DNA of 64,000 nucleotides from Saccharibacter sp. 17.LH.SD (GTDB taxonomy: Bacteria; Pseudomonadota; Alphaproteobacteria; Acetobacterales; Acetobacteraceae), in NCBI RefSeq assembly GCF_009834805.1, contig NZ_WVHO01000012.1, positions 1-64,000 of the forward strand, written 5' to 3'. How positions within the stretch are numbered: the first letter of the stretch is position 1; each line of letters begins with the position of its first letter. This document shows positions 56,749 to 64,000 of the stretch, in pieces. Position numbers and translations under genes: made by a program. The notes below the pieces were generated by a model. It was not told the origin of the DNA, did no database searches, and saw nothing but the letters and a program-made list of their open reading frames with translations.

Positions 56749-57804
56749 ATGCGTATTCTTCTGACGGGTGGGTGTGGTTTTATAGGCTCGGCTGTTGTGC
56801 GATATCTTATTGAACAGACGTCGCATGATGTACTCAATGTTGATTGCATGACATATGCTGGGTCAGCTGAGAATGTCGCGTCTGTTTCAGAAAATGCGCG
56901 ATATCGTCACGCGTTAGTCAATATTATAGATGCGAAAGCTCTTAAGCCCCTTTTTGAATCCTATCAGCCAGAAGCCGTTATGCATCTGGCTGCAGAAAGT
57001 CATGTGGATCGTTCCATTGATGGGCCTGGGGCGTTTGTACAGACGAACGTCACAGGAACTTACACGCTATTGGAGGTTGCCCGCGGGTACTGGAATAAAT
57101 TATCCTCTGAACGGCAAAAGAAATTTCGGTTTCAGCATATTTCTACGGACGAGGTGTTCGGGCATTTGGATGAAAATGATCCTCCTTTTACAGAAAAAAC
57201 ACCCTACGATCCCCGGAGTCCCTATTCAGCGACGAAAGCTGCTTCAGATCATCTTGTCCGGGCATGGTACAGTACTTATGGCCTTCCCTGTTTGGTTACG
57301 AACACAACAAATAATTATGGGCCCTTCCATTTTCCTGAGAAGCTTATTCCATTAATGATTATCAAAGCGCTTCGAGGAGAAGAGTTGCCTGTTTACGGAC
57401 AGGGTAAGAACATTCGAGATTGGCTCTATGTTGAGGACCATGCTGAAGCACTCGTAAGAGCTGTTGAACGTGGCAAGCCAGGCGATACTTACGCAATTGG
57501 TGCACGACAGCCGCATGATAATTTAGAGGTTGTTAAGAAAATTTGTGCTATCCTCGACGAGCTACGGCCAGACGAGGCGGGGCCGCGTGAAAGGTTGATC
57601 CGTTTTGTGTCTGATCGTCCGGGCCATGATTTTCGGTATGAGATCGATCCATCCCATGCGGAAGAAGCGTTGGAGTGGAAAGCTACGCACGACTTGGATA
57701 CGGGATTACGTAAAACAATTCAGTGGTATTTGAATCATTCGGCGTGGTGGCAGCCCATTCTTGAGCATCGTTATAAGGGGCATCGCCTCGGAGGAGGATC
57801 ATGA
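56749..57804 (+). CDS. rfbB: dTDP-glucose 4,6-dehydratase
   Basis: The second enzyme of dTDP-L-rhamnose synthesis, a short-chain dehydrogenase-type enzyme using NAD. 351 residues with LLTGGCGFIGSAVVRYL, HLAAESHVDRSIDGP, ISTDEVFG (catalytic Asp-Glu), YSATKAASDHLVRAW (YxxxK) and NNYGPFHFPEKLIPL. It heads rfbBACD, the same order as polABCD in the Acetobacter pellicle polysaccharide locus. The rfbA start overlaps its stop. Confidence 0.97.
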   Translation: MRILLTGGCGFIGSAVVRYLIEQTSHDVLNVDCMTYAGSAENVASVSENARYRHALVNIIDAKALKPLFESYQPEAVMHLAAESHVDRSIDGPGAFVQTNVTGTYTLLEVARGYWNKLSSERQKKFRFQHISTDEVFGHLDENDPPFTEKTPYDPRSPYSATKAASDHLVRAWYSTYGLPCLVTNTTNNYGPFHFPEKLIPLMIIKALRGEELPVYGQGKNIRDWLYVEDHAEALVRAVERGKPGDTYAIGARQPHDNLEVVKKICAILDELRPDEAGPRERLIRFVSDRPGHDFRYEIDPSHAEEALEWKATHDLDTGLRKTIQWYLNHSAWWQPILEHRYKGHRLGGGS

Positions 57805-58727
57805 TTATATCATCGACCAAGACTATGCCTCAGACAAAGGGGATTTTGTTATCTGGTGGGTCTGGTACACGCCTTCACCCCATGACATTAGCGGCATCGA
57901 AGCAGCTCCTGCCTGTTTACGATAAACCGATGATTTTCTACCCGCTCTCCACGCTGATCCTTGCTGGTATTCGGGATATTATGATCATCACGACACCACA
58001 TGATCTTCCGCAGTTCCAGCGCTTGTTGGGTGATGGGAAGACTTTTGGGGTCCAGTTCACATACCGAGCGCAGCCGAGCCCTGATGGGATCGCTCAGGCG
58101 TTTCTTATTGCAGAAGATTGGCTCGCAGGCTCGCCTTGTGCCTTGGCGTTGGGCGATAATCTCATTTTTGCTGATCGCTTAGAGTTTATGCTTTTCAATG
58201 CAACGCGGCGGCAGCTTGGGGCCACTGTTTTTGCATATCAGGTTCGTGACCCAGAGCGGTATGGGGTTGTGACGTTTGATGAAACAGGGCGCGCATTAGA
58301 TATCATTGAAAAACCGAAAAATCCTGAATCCAATTGGGCTGTGACAGGATTGTATTTTTATGATCATCGTGTGTGTGAGATGGCGCATAAGGTAAAGCCA
58401 AGTGCGCGTGGAGAGCTCGAGATTACGGATTTGAACCATCTGTATCTTGAAGAAGGCACATTGCAAGTAGATCACCTTGATCGTGGTTGTGCATGGTTGG
58501 ATGCAGGGACTCCTGATAGCTTGATGCAGGCAGGCACCTTTGTTCAGGCTATTCAGTCACGGCAAGGGCTGTTGGTTGGGTCGCCAACGGAAGCGGCTTT
58601 CCGGATGGGGTTTATTTCTGTTGATCAACTTCGCGAACGCGGAGAGAGCATGCATAAAACAGCCCTTGGGCAGATGCTGATCAAAGTTGCGGATGGTAGC
58701 AAACATCCTTCCAAGCATAAGAAGTAA
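57801..58727 (+). CDS. rfbA: Glucose-1-phosphate thymidylyltransferase
   Basis: The first step of the pathway: joins dTTP and glucose-1-phosphate. 308 residues with the nucleotidyltransferase signature GILLSGGSGTRLHPMTLAASKQLLPVYDKPMI, LALGDNLIF, and VTGLYFYDHRV. The start at 57801 overlaps the rfbB stop (ATGA); an ATG at 57825 is a possible alternative. The C-terminus has a lysine-rich tail slightly longer than usual. Confidence 0.96.
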   Translation: MIISSTKTMPQTKGILLSGGSGTRLHPMTLAASKQLLPVYDKPMIFYPLSTLILAGIRDIMIITTPHDLPQFQRLLGDGKTFGVQFTYRAQPSPDGIAQAFLIAEDWLAGSPCALALGDNLIFADRLEFMLFNATRRQLGATVFAYQVRDPERYGVVTFDETGRALDIIEKPKNPESNWAVTGLYFYDHRVCEMAHKVKPSARGELEITDLNHLYLEEGTLQVDHLDRGCAWLDAGTPDSLMQAGTFVQAIQSRQGLLVGSPTEAAFRMGFISVDQLRERGESMHKTALGQMLIKVADGSKHPSKHKK

Positions 58728-58744
58728 GAGTTGGAGAGAATTTT

Positions 58745-59308
58745 ATGAAGGTTACCCCTCTTTCTCTATCTGAGGTTTTACTCATAACACCTCCCCGATT
58801 CGAAGATAGCCGCGGTTTTTTTTCTGAAACATATAATGTTCAACGGATGAAGGACGCTGGGATTTCCGAAACTTTTGTGCAGGATAATCAGAGTCTTTCA
58901 CGGCAGAAGGGGGTTGTGCGTGGGTTACATTGTCAGCTCGCGCCATATGCCCAGGGAAAGTTGGTTCGTGTGACGCGAGGCTCTATTTGGGATGTGGCTG
59001 TTGATGCGCGGACAGGCTCTCCCACATATGGGCAATGGGCTGGGGCAGAGCTATCTGCGTCAAACTGGTCGCAATTATGGATTCCAGCAGGGTTCCTCCA
59101 TGGTTTTGTCACGTTGGAGGAAAACACAGAGGTGCAGTACAAATGCACCGCTCTCTATAACAAAGCTTCTGAGCGGAGCGTGCGCTGGGATTGTAAAGAG
59201 ATTGGTATTGATTGGCCAGTTGACCCAGAACAGGTTGTTCTATCAGAAAAAGATCTTGCTTCTCCGTCGTTTTCTGCGGCCAAAGACTGGTTTTCTTACA
59301 CAGGATAA
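58745..59308 (+). CDS. rfbC: dTDP-4-dehydrorhamnose 3,5-epimerase
   Basis: The third step, a cupin-fold epimerase. 187 residues with PPRFEDSRGFFSETYN, FVQDNQSLSRQKGVVRGLHCQ (catalytic His), KLVRVTRGSIWDVAVD, IPAGFLHGFVTLEE, YKCTALY and the final DWPV segment. GGAGAG precedes the ATG. It is followed by rfbD after five bases. Confidence 0.96.
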   Translation: MKVTPLSLSEVLLITPPRFEDSRGFFSETYNVQRMKDAGISETFVQDNQSLSRQKGVVRGLHCQLAPYAQGKLVRVTRGSIWDVAVDARTGSPTYGQWAGAELSASNWSQLWIPAGFLHGFVTLEENTEVQYKCTALYNKASERSVRWDCKEIGIDWPVDPEQVVLSEKDLASPSFSAAKDWFSYTG

Positions 59309-59313
59309 TTGTT

Positions 59314-60207
59314 ATGATGTCTCCTTCACTCATCCTGGTTATTGGCCGCCAAGGACAATTGGCAACGTCGTTACGTCAGCTGGGAGGCACGGACGTTGCG
59401 ACCATTGGTCGCCCAGATTATGATTTGGAGCGTCCTGAGCAAATTGCTGATATCTTGGAGCGGTTAAATCCAAAATTTGTTGTTAATGCAGCGGCATGGA
59501 CGGCTGTGGATTTAGCTGAGAGTGAAGAAGCATCGGCGAAGAAGGCTAATCATACAGGGCCGGCCTTTCTGGCTCGAGAATGTATGACGCGTGATATTCC
59601 TTTCATTCATGTATCCACGGATTATGTCTTTGATGGACGCAAAGGGACACCTTATGTGGAGAGTGATCCAATTGCGCCAGCAACGGCTTATGGCCGAACA
59701 AAGGCTGCTGGTGAGCAAGCCATTTTGGCAATGAATGGTAAGAATATTATTTTGCGGACAGCGTGGGTCTATTCGGCGTATGGAAAGAATTTTGTGCGGA
59801 CGATGCTTAATGCTGGTGCAAAAAATCCGGTGTTACGTGTTGTTGGGGATCAACGTGGAAATCCAACAAGTGCAGATGATTTAGCCCGCGTTATTCTTGG
59901 TATTATAGCCAAAATCCGTGAAACAGGATGGAAGCCTGCCTATGCTGGAGTTTTCCATGCAACCGGTGGTGGGGACTCTGCAACATGGTATGATCTTGCC
60001 TCTGTTACATTGAAAGAGGCAGAGCGATATGGGCAACCATTGCCTGAAATTCAGGCCATTAAAACAGAAGACTGGCCTACTCCTGCCCCTCGCCCGGCAG
60101 ATTCACGATTAAGCAATGAGAAATTAGAACGTATTTTTGGTTTACGTCTTCCTGACTGGAAGCAGAGCGTTGCTGCGACTGTGCAGCGTCTTATGAAAGG
60201 CCTGTAA
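59314..60207 (+). CDS. rfbD: dTDP-4-dehydrorhamnose reductase
   Basis: The last step: reduces dTDP-4-keto-L-rhamnose with NAD(P)H. 297 residues with the nucleotide loop LVIGRQGQLATSL, VVNAAAWTAVDLAESEE, HVSTDYVFDGRKGTPY, YGRTKAAGEQAIL (YxxxK) and RTAWVYSAYGKNFVRTM. It ends the four-gene set. In Acetobacter the glycosyltransferase gene polE follows here; in this window an IS remnant and a 45-codon frame do. Confidence 0.96.
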   Translation: MMSPSLILVIGRQGQLATSLRQLGGTDVATIGRPDYDLERPEQIADILERLNPKFVVNAAAWTAVDLAESEEASAKKANHTGPAFLARECMTRDIPFIHVSTDYVFDGRKGTPYVESDPIAPATAYGRTKAAGEQAILAMNGKNIILRTAWVYSAYGKNFVRTMLNAGAKNPVLRVVGDQRGNPTSADDLARVILGIIAKIRETGWKPAYAGVFHATGGGDSATWYDLASVTLKEAERYGQPLPEIQAIKTEDWPTPAPRPADSRLSNEKLERIFGLRLPDWKQSVAATVQRLMKGL

Positions 60208-60220
60208 AGGAATAGATATT

Positions 60221-60358
60221 ATGTTGTGGAAACGCTCGGCTAAGGATCCTAGTGCTGTGCCTGTCATAGACATGAAGACCCTTATTATTATTCATGTCAT
60301 GTTGGTTGTGTTTATTTTTTTGCTTCATTGGAGAATTGTTACATTAAGTGATTTTTAG
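60221..60358 (+). CDS. Possible small membrane protein after rfbD
   Basis: A 45-codon frame with AAAGGAA eight bases before its ATG. It has a basic N-terminus, then one hydrophobic segment (about 20-36, TLIIIHVMLVVFIFLLH). It lies 13 bp after rfbD, so it could be co-translated. No family recognised; it might also be a remnant. It ends just before the IS remnant. Confidence 0.35.
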   Translation: MLWKRSAKDPSAVPVIDMKTLIIIHVMLVVFIFLLHWRIVTLSDF

Positions 60359-60362
60359 TTTA

Positions 60363-60762
60363 GGTTCTGTTAGAATTTAAGACAATCAACTGAAGCAGCG
60401 ACGTAGAGCACGGATATGAAAGATGAAGCTGTTTTTTCATAGCGTGTTGCCGCTGCCCTTCATTTCTTGAGCCTTGCCCAGAGATTTTCCACCAACTGTC
60501 TATTTCTGTATGCATATTGTGGGCAGCCAGCTATTAAGTCCCAGTTTAGAAGGAATGGCACGCCATTTCGTGCCATTCTGATGACGCCAGAAAATGGCTG
60601 AAACAGTTCATCTCAGATAATGTGGAGCTTTCTTACCTTTGGGGCGCTATTCTTCAATTAAGTGATTGAGGCGGAGTCACATCCTGTCAGAAATGACGCT
60701 GTCCGTCATACTCATCCCTTCCATATAGGAAGAAACGTTATTCCTTAAATTCTAACAGACCC
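60363..60762 (-). mobile_element. Degenerate IS5-family (IS427-like) remnant
   Basis: A 400-bp element bounded by 19-bp inverted repeats GGTTCTGTTAGAATTTAAG (60363) and GGGTCTGTTAGAATTTAAG (minus, ending 60762), one mismatch, with TA on each outer side. The minus strand encodes pieces of a transposase: a start with MTDSVISDRM, then a middle WRHQNGTKWRAIPSKLG, and a C-terminus VENLWARLKK-stop-RAAATRYEKTASSFIS. Stops, frame changes and less than half the usual length show it is dead. Confidence 0.85.
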
Positions 60763-61208
60763 TAAGGGCGCACAATGATCATAATCACAATAACCATCAT
60801 TAAAACGGTGGGGATTTCATTCACCAAACGGTAGAAACGTTCGTCATGCGTGTTTCTACCGCTAGCAAACCCCTTCCACCAACGCGCGCAGGCACCGTGA
60901 AACGCAAACATTCCCACAACACATAACAACTTCACCCACCACCAAGCAGCATGCCAGTCAATTACACCCGGAAGGGACGCTATAATAGCCCCTGTAAGAA
61001 GCGTCACACACATGGCCGGCGTCATGATCTGTCGCAATAAACGTTTTTCCATTAATGAAAAACGCTCACTCTCCGAAGAACCTTTTGACACTTGTGTGTG
61101 GTAAACAAAAAGACGAGGCAGATAAAACAATCCCGCCATCCAAGAAATAAATGCCATGACATGAAGGGCAAGAATCCAACTTAAATGGCCCATTAAAAAC
61201 AATGTCAC
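60762..61208 (-). CDS. hemJ: Protoporphyrinogen IX oxidase, HemJ type
   Basis: Membrane enzyme that oxidises protoporphyrinogen IX in heme synthesis. 148 residues with four hydrophobic segments and family motifs LHVMAFISWMAGLFYLPRLFVYH (conserved His), KLLCVVGMFAFHG, and the C-terminal YRLVNEIPTVLMMVIV. Its TAG stop is at the edge of the IS remnant, which supplied or duplicated the TA. It is in the same leftward unit as hemE, two steps earlier in the pathway. Confidence 0.9.
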   Translation of the reverse strand: MTLFLMGHLSWILALHVMAFISWMAGLFYLPRLFVYHTQVSKGSSESERFSLMEKRLLRQIMTPAMCVTLLTGAIIASLPGVIDWHAAWWWVKLLCVVGMFAFHGACARWWKGFASGRNTHDERFYRLVNEIPTVLMMVIVIMIIVRP

Positions 61209-61226
61209 GGCATTTACTCTCCTTAT

Positions 61227-61928
61227 CTACTTTTTGACGCCTGGCGCCACTTTAGCTTCTATCAATGGCAACACTTCGGACAAATGTTGCACACGTACAA
61301 ACCCTTCAACCGGCCAGTACGGTGGTAATGGATGCCCATCATCACGTAATAAAATACACGACATTCCTGCCCGGCGTGCCGCATCAGCTCCCGTATCGCT
61401 ATCTTCTACAACCACAGCTTCTGTCGGTAACACACCTTCCTGACGCGCGGCATAAAGATAAACCTCGGGATCTGGTTTTGGATGATGCATATCCACTGCC
61501 GAATGAATACGATCCTCTGGTAGATATGTATCCATTCCCGTACGATGAAATTTGGCTTCCATCTCAGCCATCGAAGAATTAGAGCCCACCCTTATCGGAA
61601 TATGATGGGCGACCAAAGCCTTTAAAAGCTCTGGAGCTCCATCAACAGGGGACGCCCCCTTCTTCATCATATCAACCAACCCCTGACGCAGCCGATCTGC
61701 CGTGTCAGGGGGGAGCGGATGTCCTGAAAGTTTACTGAGCTCACGCGCAACTTGAGGAAGCGCCTTCCCGGCAAAACGCTCCAACGCCTCTTGGTCACTC
61801 ATCTCCAAACCGATGGAACGGGCAAAACGTGCTGTCGCGTGACACGAAGGACGCTCACTATCAATGAGCACACCATCGCAATCAAAAATAACCAATTTCA
61901 GGCCATTTCTTAGCTCAGTAGCGGGCAT
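61227..61928 (-). CDS. HAD-superfamily hydrolase (phosphoglycolate phosphatase/beta-PGM type)
   Basis: 233 residues. Motif I LVIFDCDGVLIDSERPS (nucleophile Asp), motif II GSNSS, motif III KPDPEVYLYAA and motif IV VVVEDSDTGADAARRAGM. The cap domain is the small helical C1 type (about residues 30-100). Likely a sugar phosphate phosphatase or phosphoglucomutase; substrate not assignable. The start overlaps the hemE stop by one base, so it is in the hem transcript. Confidence 0.85.
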   Translation of the reverse strand: MPATELRNGLKLVIFDCDGVLIDSERPSCHATARFARSIGLEMSDQEALERFAGKALPQVARELSKLSGHPLPPDTADRLRQGLVDMMKKGASPVDGAPELLKALVAHHIPIRVGSNSSMAEMEAKFHRTGMDTYLPEDRIHSAVDMHHPKPDPEVYLYAARQEGVLPTEAVVVEDSDTGADAARRAGMSCILLRDDGHPLPPYWPVEGFVRVQHLSEVLPLIEAKVAPGVKK

Positions 61929-62986
61929 TACACGTTCCTTATTGTTTCAACCAATGTTGCCACATGCTCGGGTGGTGTTTGCTTCATCACCCCATGCCCT
62001 AGATTGAAGATATGAGCGCGCCCTTTCAAGGTATCACGTATCCGCTTCGCCTCCTGCACCAAACGCTCCCCGCCATTGAGCAACGTCATAGGGTCCAAAT
62101 TTCCTTGAAGCGTGATATGCTCAGGCACCATTTTGGCAATCTTAGGCAGGTCAGCAACCGTATCAAGTGCTAGAGTATTTATACCCGTCTTCGTCGCATA
62201 TTCCTCAACCATCACCCCACCTAAGCGTGGAAAGCCGATAATAGGCGTTTCAGGATGGTGCTTCCGAATATGCTCAACAATGATGCGCGTTGGCTCAATA
62301 ACGTAACGGCGAAACTCCTCAGGCGGAAGCAAGCCTCCCCAAGAATCAAAGAGCATTACCGCTTCCGCTCCAGCTTCTATCTGCCCACACAACATTTTTG
62401 CTGTATTACGTGTCAAAAGATCCATTAACGCATCATAAAGTGCTGGATTTTTCTGCATGAGCTGGCGCGTATGCATAAAATCACGCGATCCACCGCCCTC
62501 AATCATGTAGCATGATACGGTGAAGGGGCTTCCTGCAAAGCCTAATAATGTTGTTTCTTTAGGAAGTTCTTTTGTTAGTCGACGCAAAGCTTCCCGAACT
62601 GGAGCCGTTGCCTCCATCAGGCGATCTTCATCCAACATCTGAAGATCATGCTCTGAACGAATAGGAGACAGAATAGGCCCTCGCCCCTCTTCAAAACGCA
62701 GAGACTGGCCCATAGCCCATGGAAGAATCAAAATATCAGAAAAAAGAATGGCGCCATCCATGTGATAGCGACGAATAGGCTGAAGCGTCAGTTCAACAGC
62801 AATATCCGGGGTCATGCACCGTGTTAAAAAATCAGCCTTTTCCCGCTGAGCGCGAAACTCAGGAAGGTAACGTCCGGCTTGTCGCATAAGCCAGACAGGA
62901 GGTGGCCACACAGCCTCTCCTCGGAGAGCGCGAAGAAGGGGCTTAGTTTCAGCCATTGCTGAGGAAATCTTTTTTTCGTGAGACAT
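61928..62986 (-). CDS. hemE: Uroporphyrinogen decarboxylase
   Basis: Removes four carboxyl groups from uroporphyrinogen III to give coproporphyrinogen III. About 352 residues with PPVWLMRQAGRYLPEFRAQREKADFL (substrate-binding signature), FSDILILPWAMGQ, GFAGSPFTVSCYMIEGGGS, LFDSWGGLLPPEEFR and NLGHGVMKQTPPEHV. ATG 62986 gives MSHEKKISSAMAET; a later ATG (MAETKPLL) is also possible and no clear Shine-Dalgarno decides. It starts beside the oriC candidate, its usual place in alphaproteobacteria. Confidence 0.95.
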   Translation of the reverse strand: MSHEKKISSAMAETKPLLRALRGEAVWPPPVWLMRQAGRYLPEFRAQREKADFLTRCMTPDIAVELTLQPIRRYHMDGAILFSDILILPWAMGQSLRFEEGRGPILSPIRSEHDLQMLDEDRLMEATAPVREALRRLTKELPKETTLLGFAGSPFTVSCYMIEGGGSRDFMHTRQLMQKNPALYDALMDLLTRNTAKMLCGQIEAGAEAVMLFDSWGGLLPPEEFRRYVIEPTRIIVEHIRKHHPETPIIGFPRLGGVMVEEYATKTGINTLALDTVADLPKIAKMVPEHITLQGNLDPMTLLNGGERLVQEAKRIRDTLKGRAHIFNLGHGVMKQTPPEHVATLVETIRNV

Positions 62987-63260
62987 GATACCAATTGATA
63001 AAAGAAAAGAATGAGAGATGTAAGAGAAAATTGCAGGATTTGTGATCTTCTTATTCAATAAAATTCCACATTTTACCCACAGAAAAAATCAACAAAAAAT
63101 CCTTGTTTATCAAAGAGTGTAGGAGGTTATCCAAATTTTTCCACAATAGACTTGTATGTATATGTCATTCAAAAACGTACACATAATGGATTCTTCTAGA
63201 GCCATTTTTCTCAGGAATCATTCGCTATCATTACGCGTTAATTTGTCTAAACTTCCCCTC
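62987..63260. other. Candidate chromosomal replication origin (oriC)
   Basis: An AT-rich gap between divergent hemE and maf. Three sites differ from the DnaA box TTATCCACA by one base: TTACCCACA (63073), TTATCCAAA (63127) and TTTTCCACA (63137), all in the same orientation within 73 bp. In several alphaproteobacteria oriC lies next to hemE. The parABS locus is 12-14 kb away. No perfect box is present and the local strand skew does not clearly switch here, so this remains a candidate. Confidence 0.5.
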
Positions 63261-63875
63261 ATGATGAACTATTTTCCAACCCGCTTTCCCTTAATCCTTG
63301 CAAGCAGTTCTACAATCCGACAGCGCCTTCTGACCGAGGCGGGAGTAAAAGCCATCGCTATACCCGCTCATATTGATGAAGACGCTTTACGCAACAATGC
63401 TCAAAATAACTCTATTGCTGAAATGACGTATGCTTTAGCGAATGCAAAAGCGGATGCGATAAGCAAACAGAGCTCAGAGAACGACATTATTATCGCTGCA
63501 GATCAAATTCTCGAATGTAATGGCACTATTTTCGCAAAACCATCTTCAATAGAAGACGCGCGGCGACATCTACAATATCTCCGCGGACGAACACATACGC
63601 TCTATACCGCTCTTGTTTTATGGAAAAATAAAAAATGTGTATGGCAGCATCTCAGTACACCGCAGCTCACCATGAGAAATTTCTCTGACGCATTTTTAGA
63701 ACAGTATTTACGTTACGATAGCCATGAAATTATCCACTGTGTCGGGGCTTATCGAATGGAAGGTCCGGGAATCCATCTTTTCAAGCATATTGAGGGAGAA
63801 ATGGATGCTGTCTTAGGGCTACCAAGACTTCCCCTTCTTGAAGCACTTCGTTGTCACGCAGGGCTGATGACTTAA
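63261..63875 (+). CDS. Maf-like nucleoside triphosphate pyrophosphatase
   Basis: Hydrolyses modified or canonical nucleotides (dTTP/UTP or m7GTP in characterised members). 204 residues with LILASSSTIRQRLLTEAGV (start of fold and phosphate site), DEDALRN, ALANAKADAI, IIIAADQILECNGTIFAKP (the DQ general base) and ARRHLQYLRGRTHTLYTALVL. The R-S-P-R/SSSTIRQ variant suggests the second alphaproteobacterial Maf type. I chose ATG 63261; longer starts would run into the AT-rich origin region. Confidence 0.9.
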   Translation: MMNYFPTRFPLILASSSTIRQRLLTEAGVKAIAIPAHIDEDALRNNAQNNSIAEMTYALANAKADAISKQSSENDIIIAADQILECNGTIFAKPSSIEDARRHLQYLRGRTHTLYTALVLWKNKKCVWQHLSTPQLTMRNFSDAFLEQYLRYDSHEIIHCVGAYRMEGPGIHLFKHIEGEMDAVLGLPRLPLLEALRCHAGLMT

Positions 63876-64000
63876 CGGAAAGCCCCCTTCCCGCGTAACC
63901 ATCTCAGAAATGGTGGATTAGATTTTTTATCTTGCTAATCCATCACGAGAACGATATAGAGGCTCACGCACAGCTGGAAGTGCGATTGTGGGGCCATAGC
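63876..64000. other. Window end, no assigned gene
   Basis: 125 bp after maf. On the minus strand a frame is open from the edge to a TAA at 63927-63929 (last residues LPAVREPLYRSRDGLAR), which could be the C-terminus of a gene lying beyond the window. Another frame on the plus strand is also open, so I cannot decide. Confidence 0.25.

Overview
The window looks like chromosomal DNA of an acetic acid bacterium (Acetobacteraceae, Alphaproteobacteria). This rests on gene families and gene order: an F0 operon atpI-a-c-b'-b without F1 genes, an MlaD/DUF2155 pair, miaA-ilvB-ilvC, a GMC oxidoreductase with a gluconate-dehydrogenase-type small subunit, an rfbBACD cluster resembling the pellicle polysaccharide genes polABCD of Acetobacter, and the origin-proximal alphaproteobacterial genes rho, mnmE, mnmG, rsmG, parA, parB, hemJ, hemE and maf. 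GC content is moderate by eye. I do not assign a genus.

Layout. 0-2.4 kb: two tandem paralogues of a secreted, glycine-rich beta-repeat protein. 2.5-6.7 kb: nadE, dsbB, DUF2155, a small protein and mlaD, all leftward. 6.9-13.6 kb, rightward: a ribonucleotide-reductase-like protein without the usual active-site motif, the F0 genes, and two envelope glycosyltransferases; then tRNA-Ala. 13.9-19.8 kb: YggT, a beta-barrel protein, tldD, glnA, fructokinase and a small monooxygenase. 19.9-24.6 kb: the glycine cleavage operon gcvT-gcvH-gcvP behind a tandem glycine riboswitch. 24.7-27.1 kb: panB and the polyamine genes speD-speE. 27.2-31.1 kb: miaA-ilvB-ilvC with no ilvN. 31-41 kb: serB, a dciA-like gene, mutY, a glutathione transferase, catalase with a near-perfect Fur box upstream, a CorA-family transporter, ahcY and a lone sucB. 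41.5-44 kb: a dehydrogenase pair whose genes are separated by an unusual cluster of GTAC-centred repeats. 44.3-51.7 kb: rho-mnmE-mnmG-rsmG-parA-parB with a perfect parS site and tRNA-Lys. 52-60.4 kb: an accessory block with a tandem thymidylate-kinase-like protein, a flippase, a phosphatase and rfbBACD. 60.4-64 kb: an IS5-type remnant ending in the stop codon of hemJ, then a HAD phosphatase, hemE, a candidate oriC and maf.

How it fits together. Most genes are core metabolism and chromosome maintenance. Three themes recur. One-carbon, methyl and polyamine chemistry is served by gcvTHP, ahcY, speD and speE. The cell envelope is served by MlaD, the GT2/GT39 pair, the flippase and dTDP-rhamnose. 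Origin biology is served by parABS and the oriC candidate.

Base composition adds a structural clue. Between about 42.4 and 60.3 kb the plus strand reads G-rich whichever strand is coding; on both sides it reads C-rich. The rho-parB block also points the opposite way to hemE-hemJ. I infer an inversion of roughly 18 kb bounded by the IS remnant and the GTAC-repeat region. I see no prophage, CRISPR array, restriction system or toxin-antitoxin pair.
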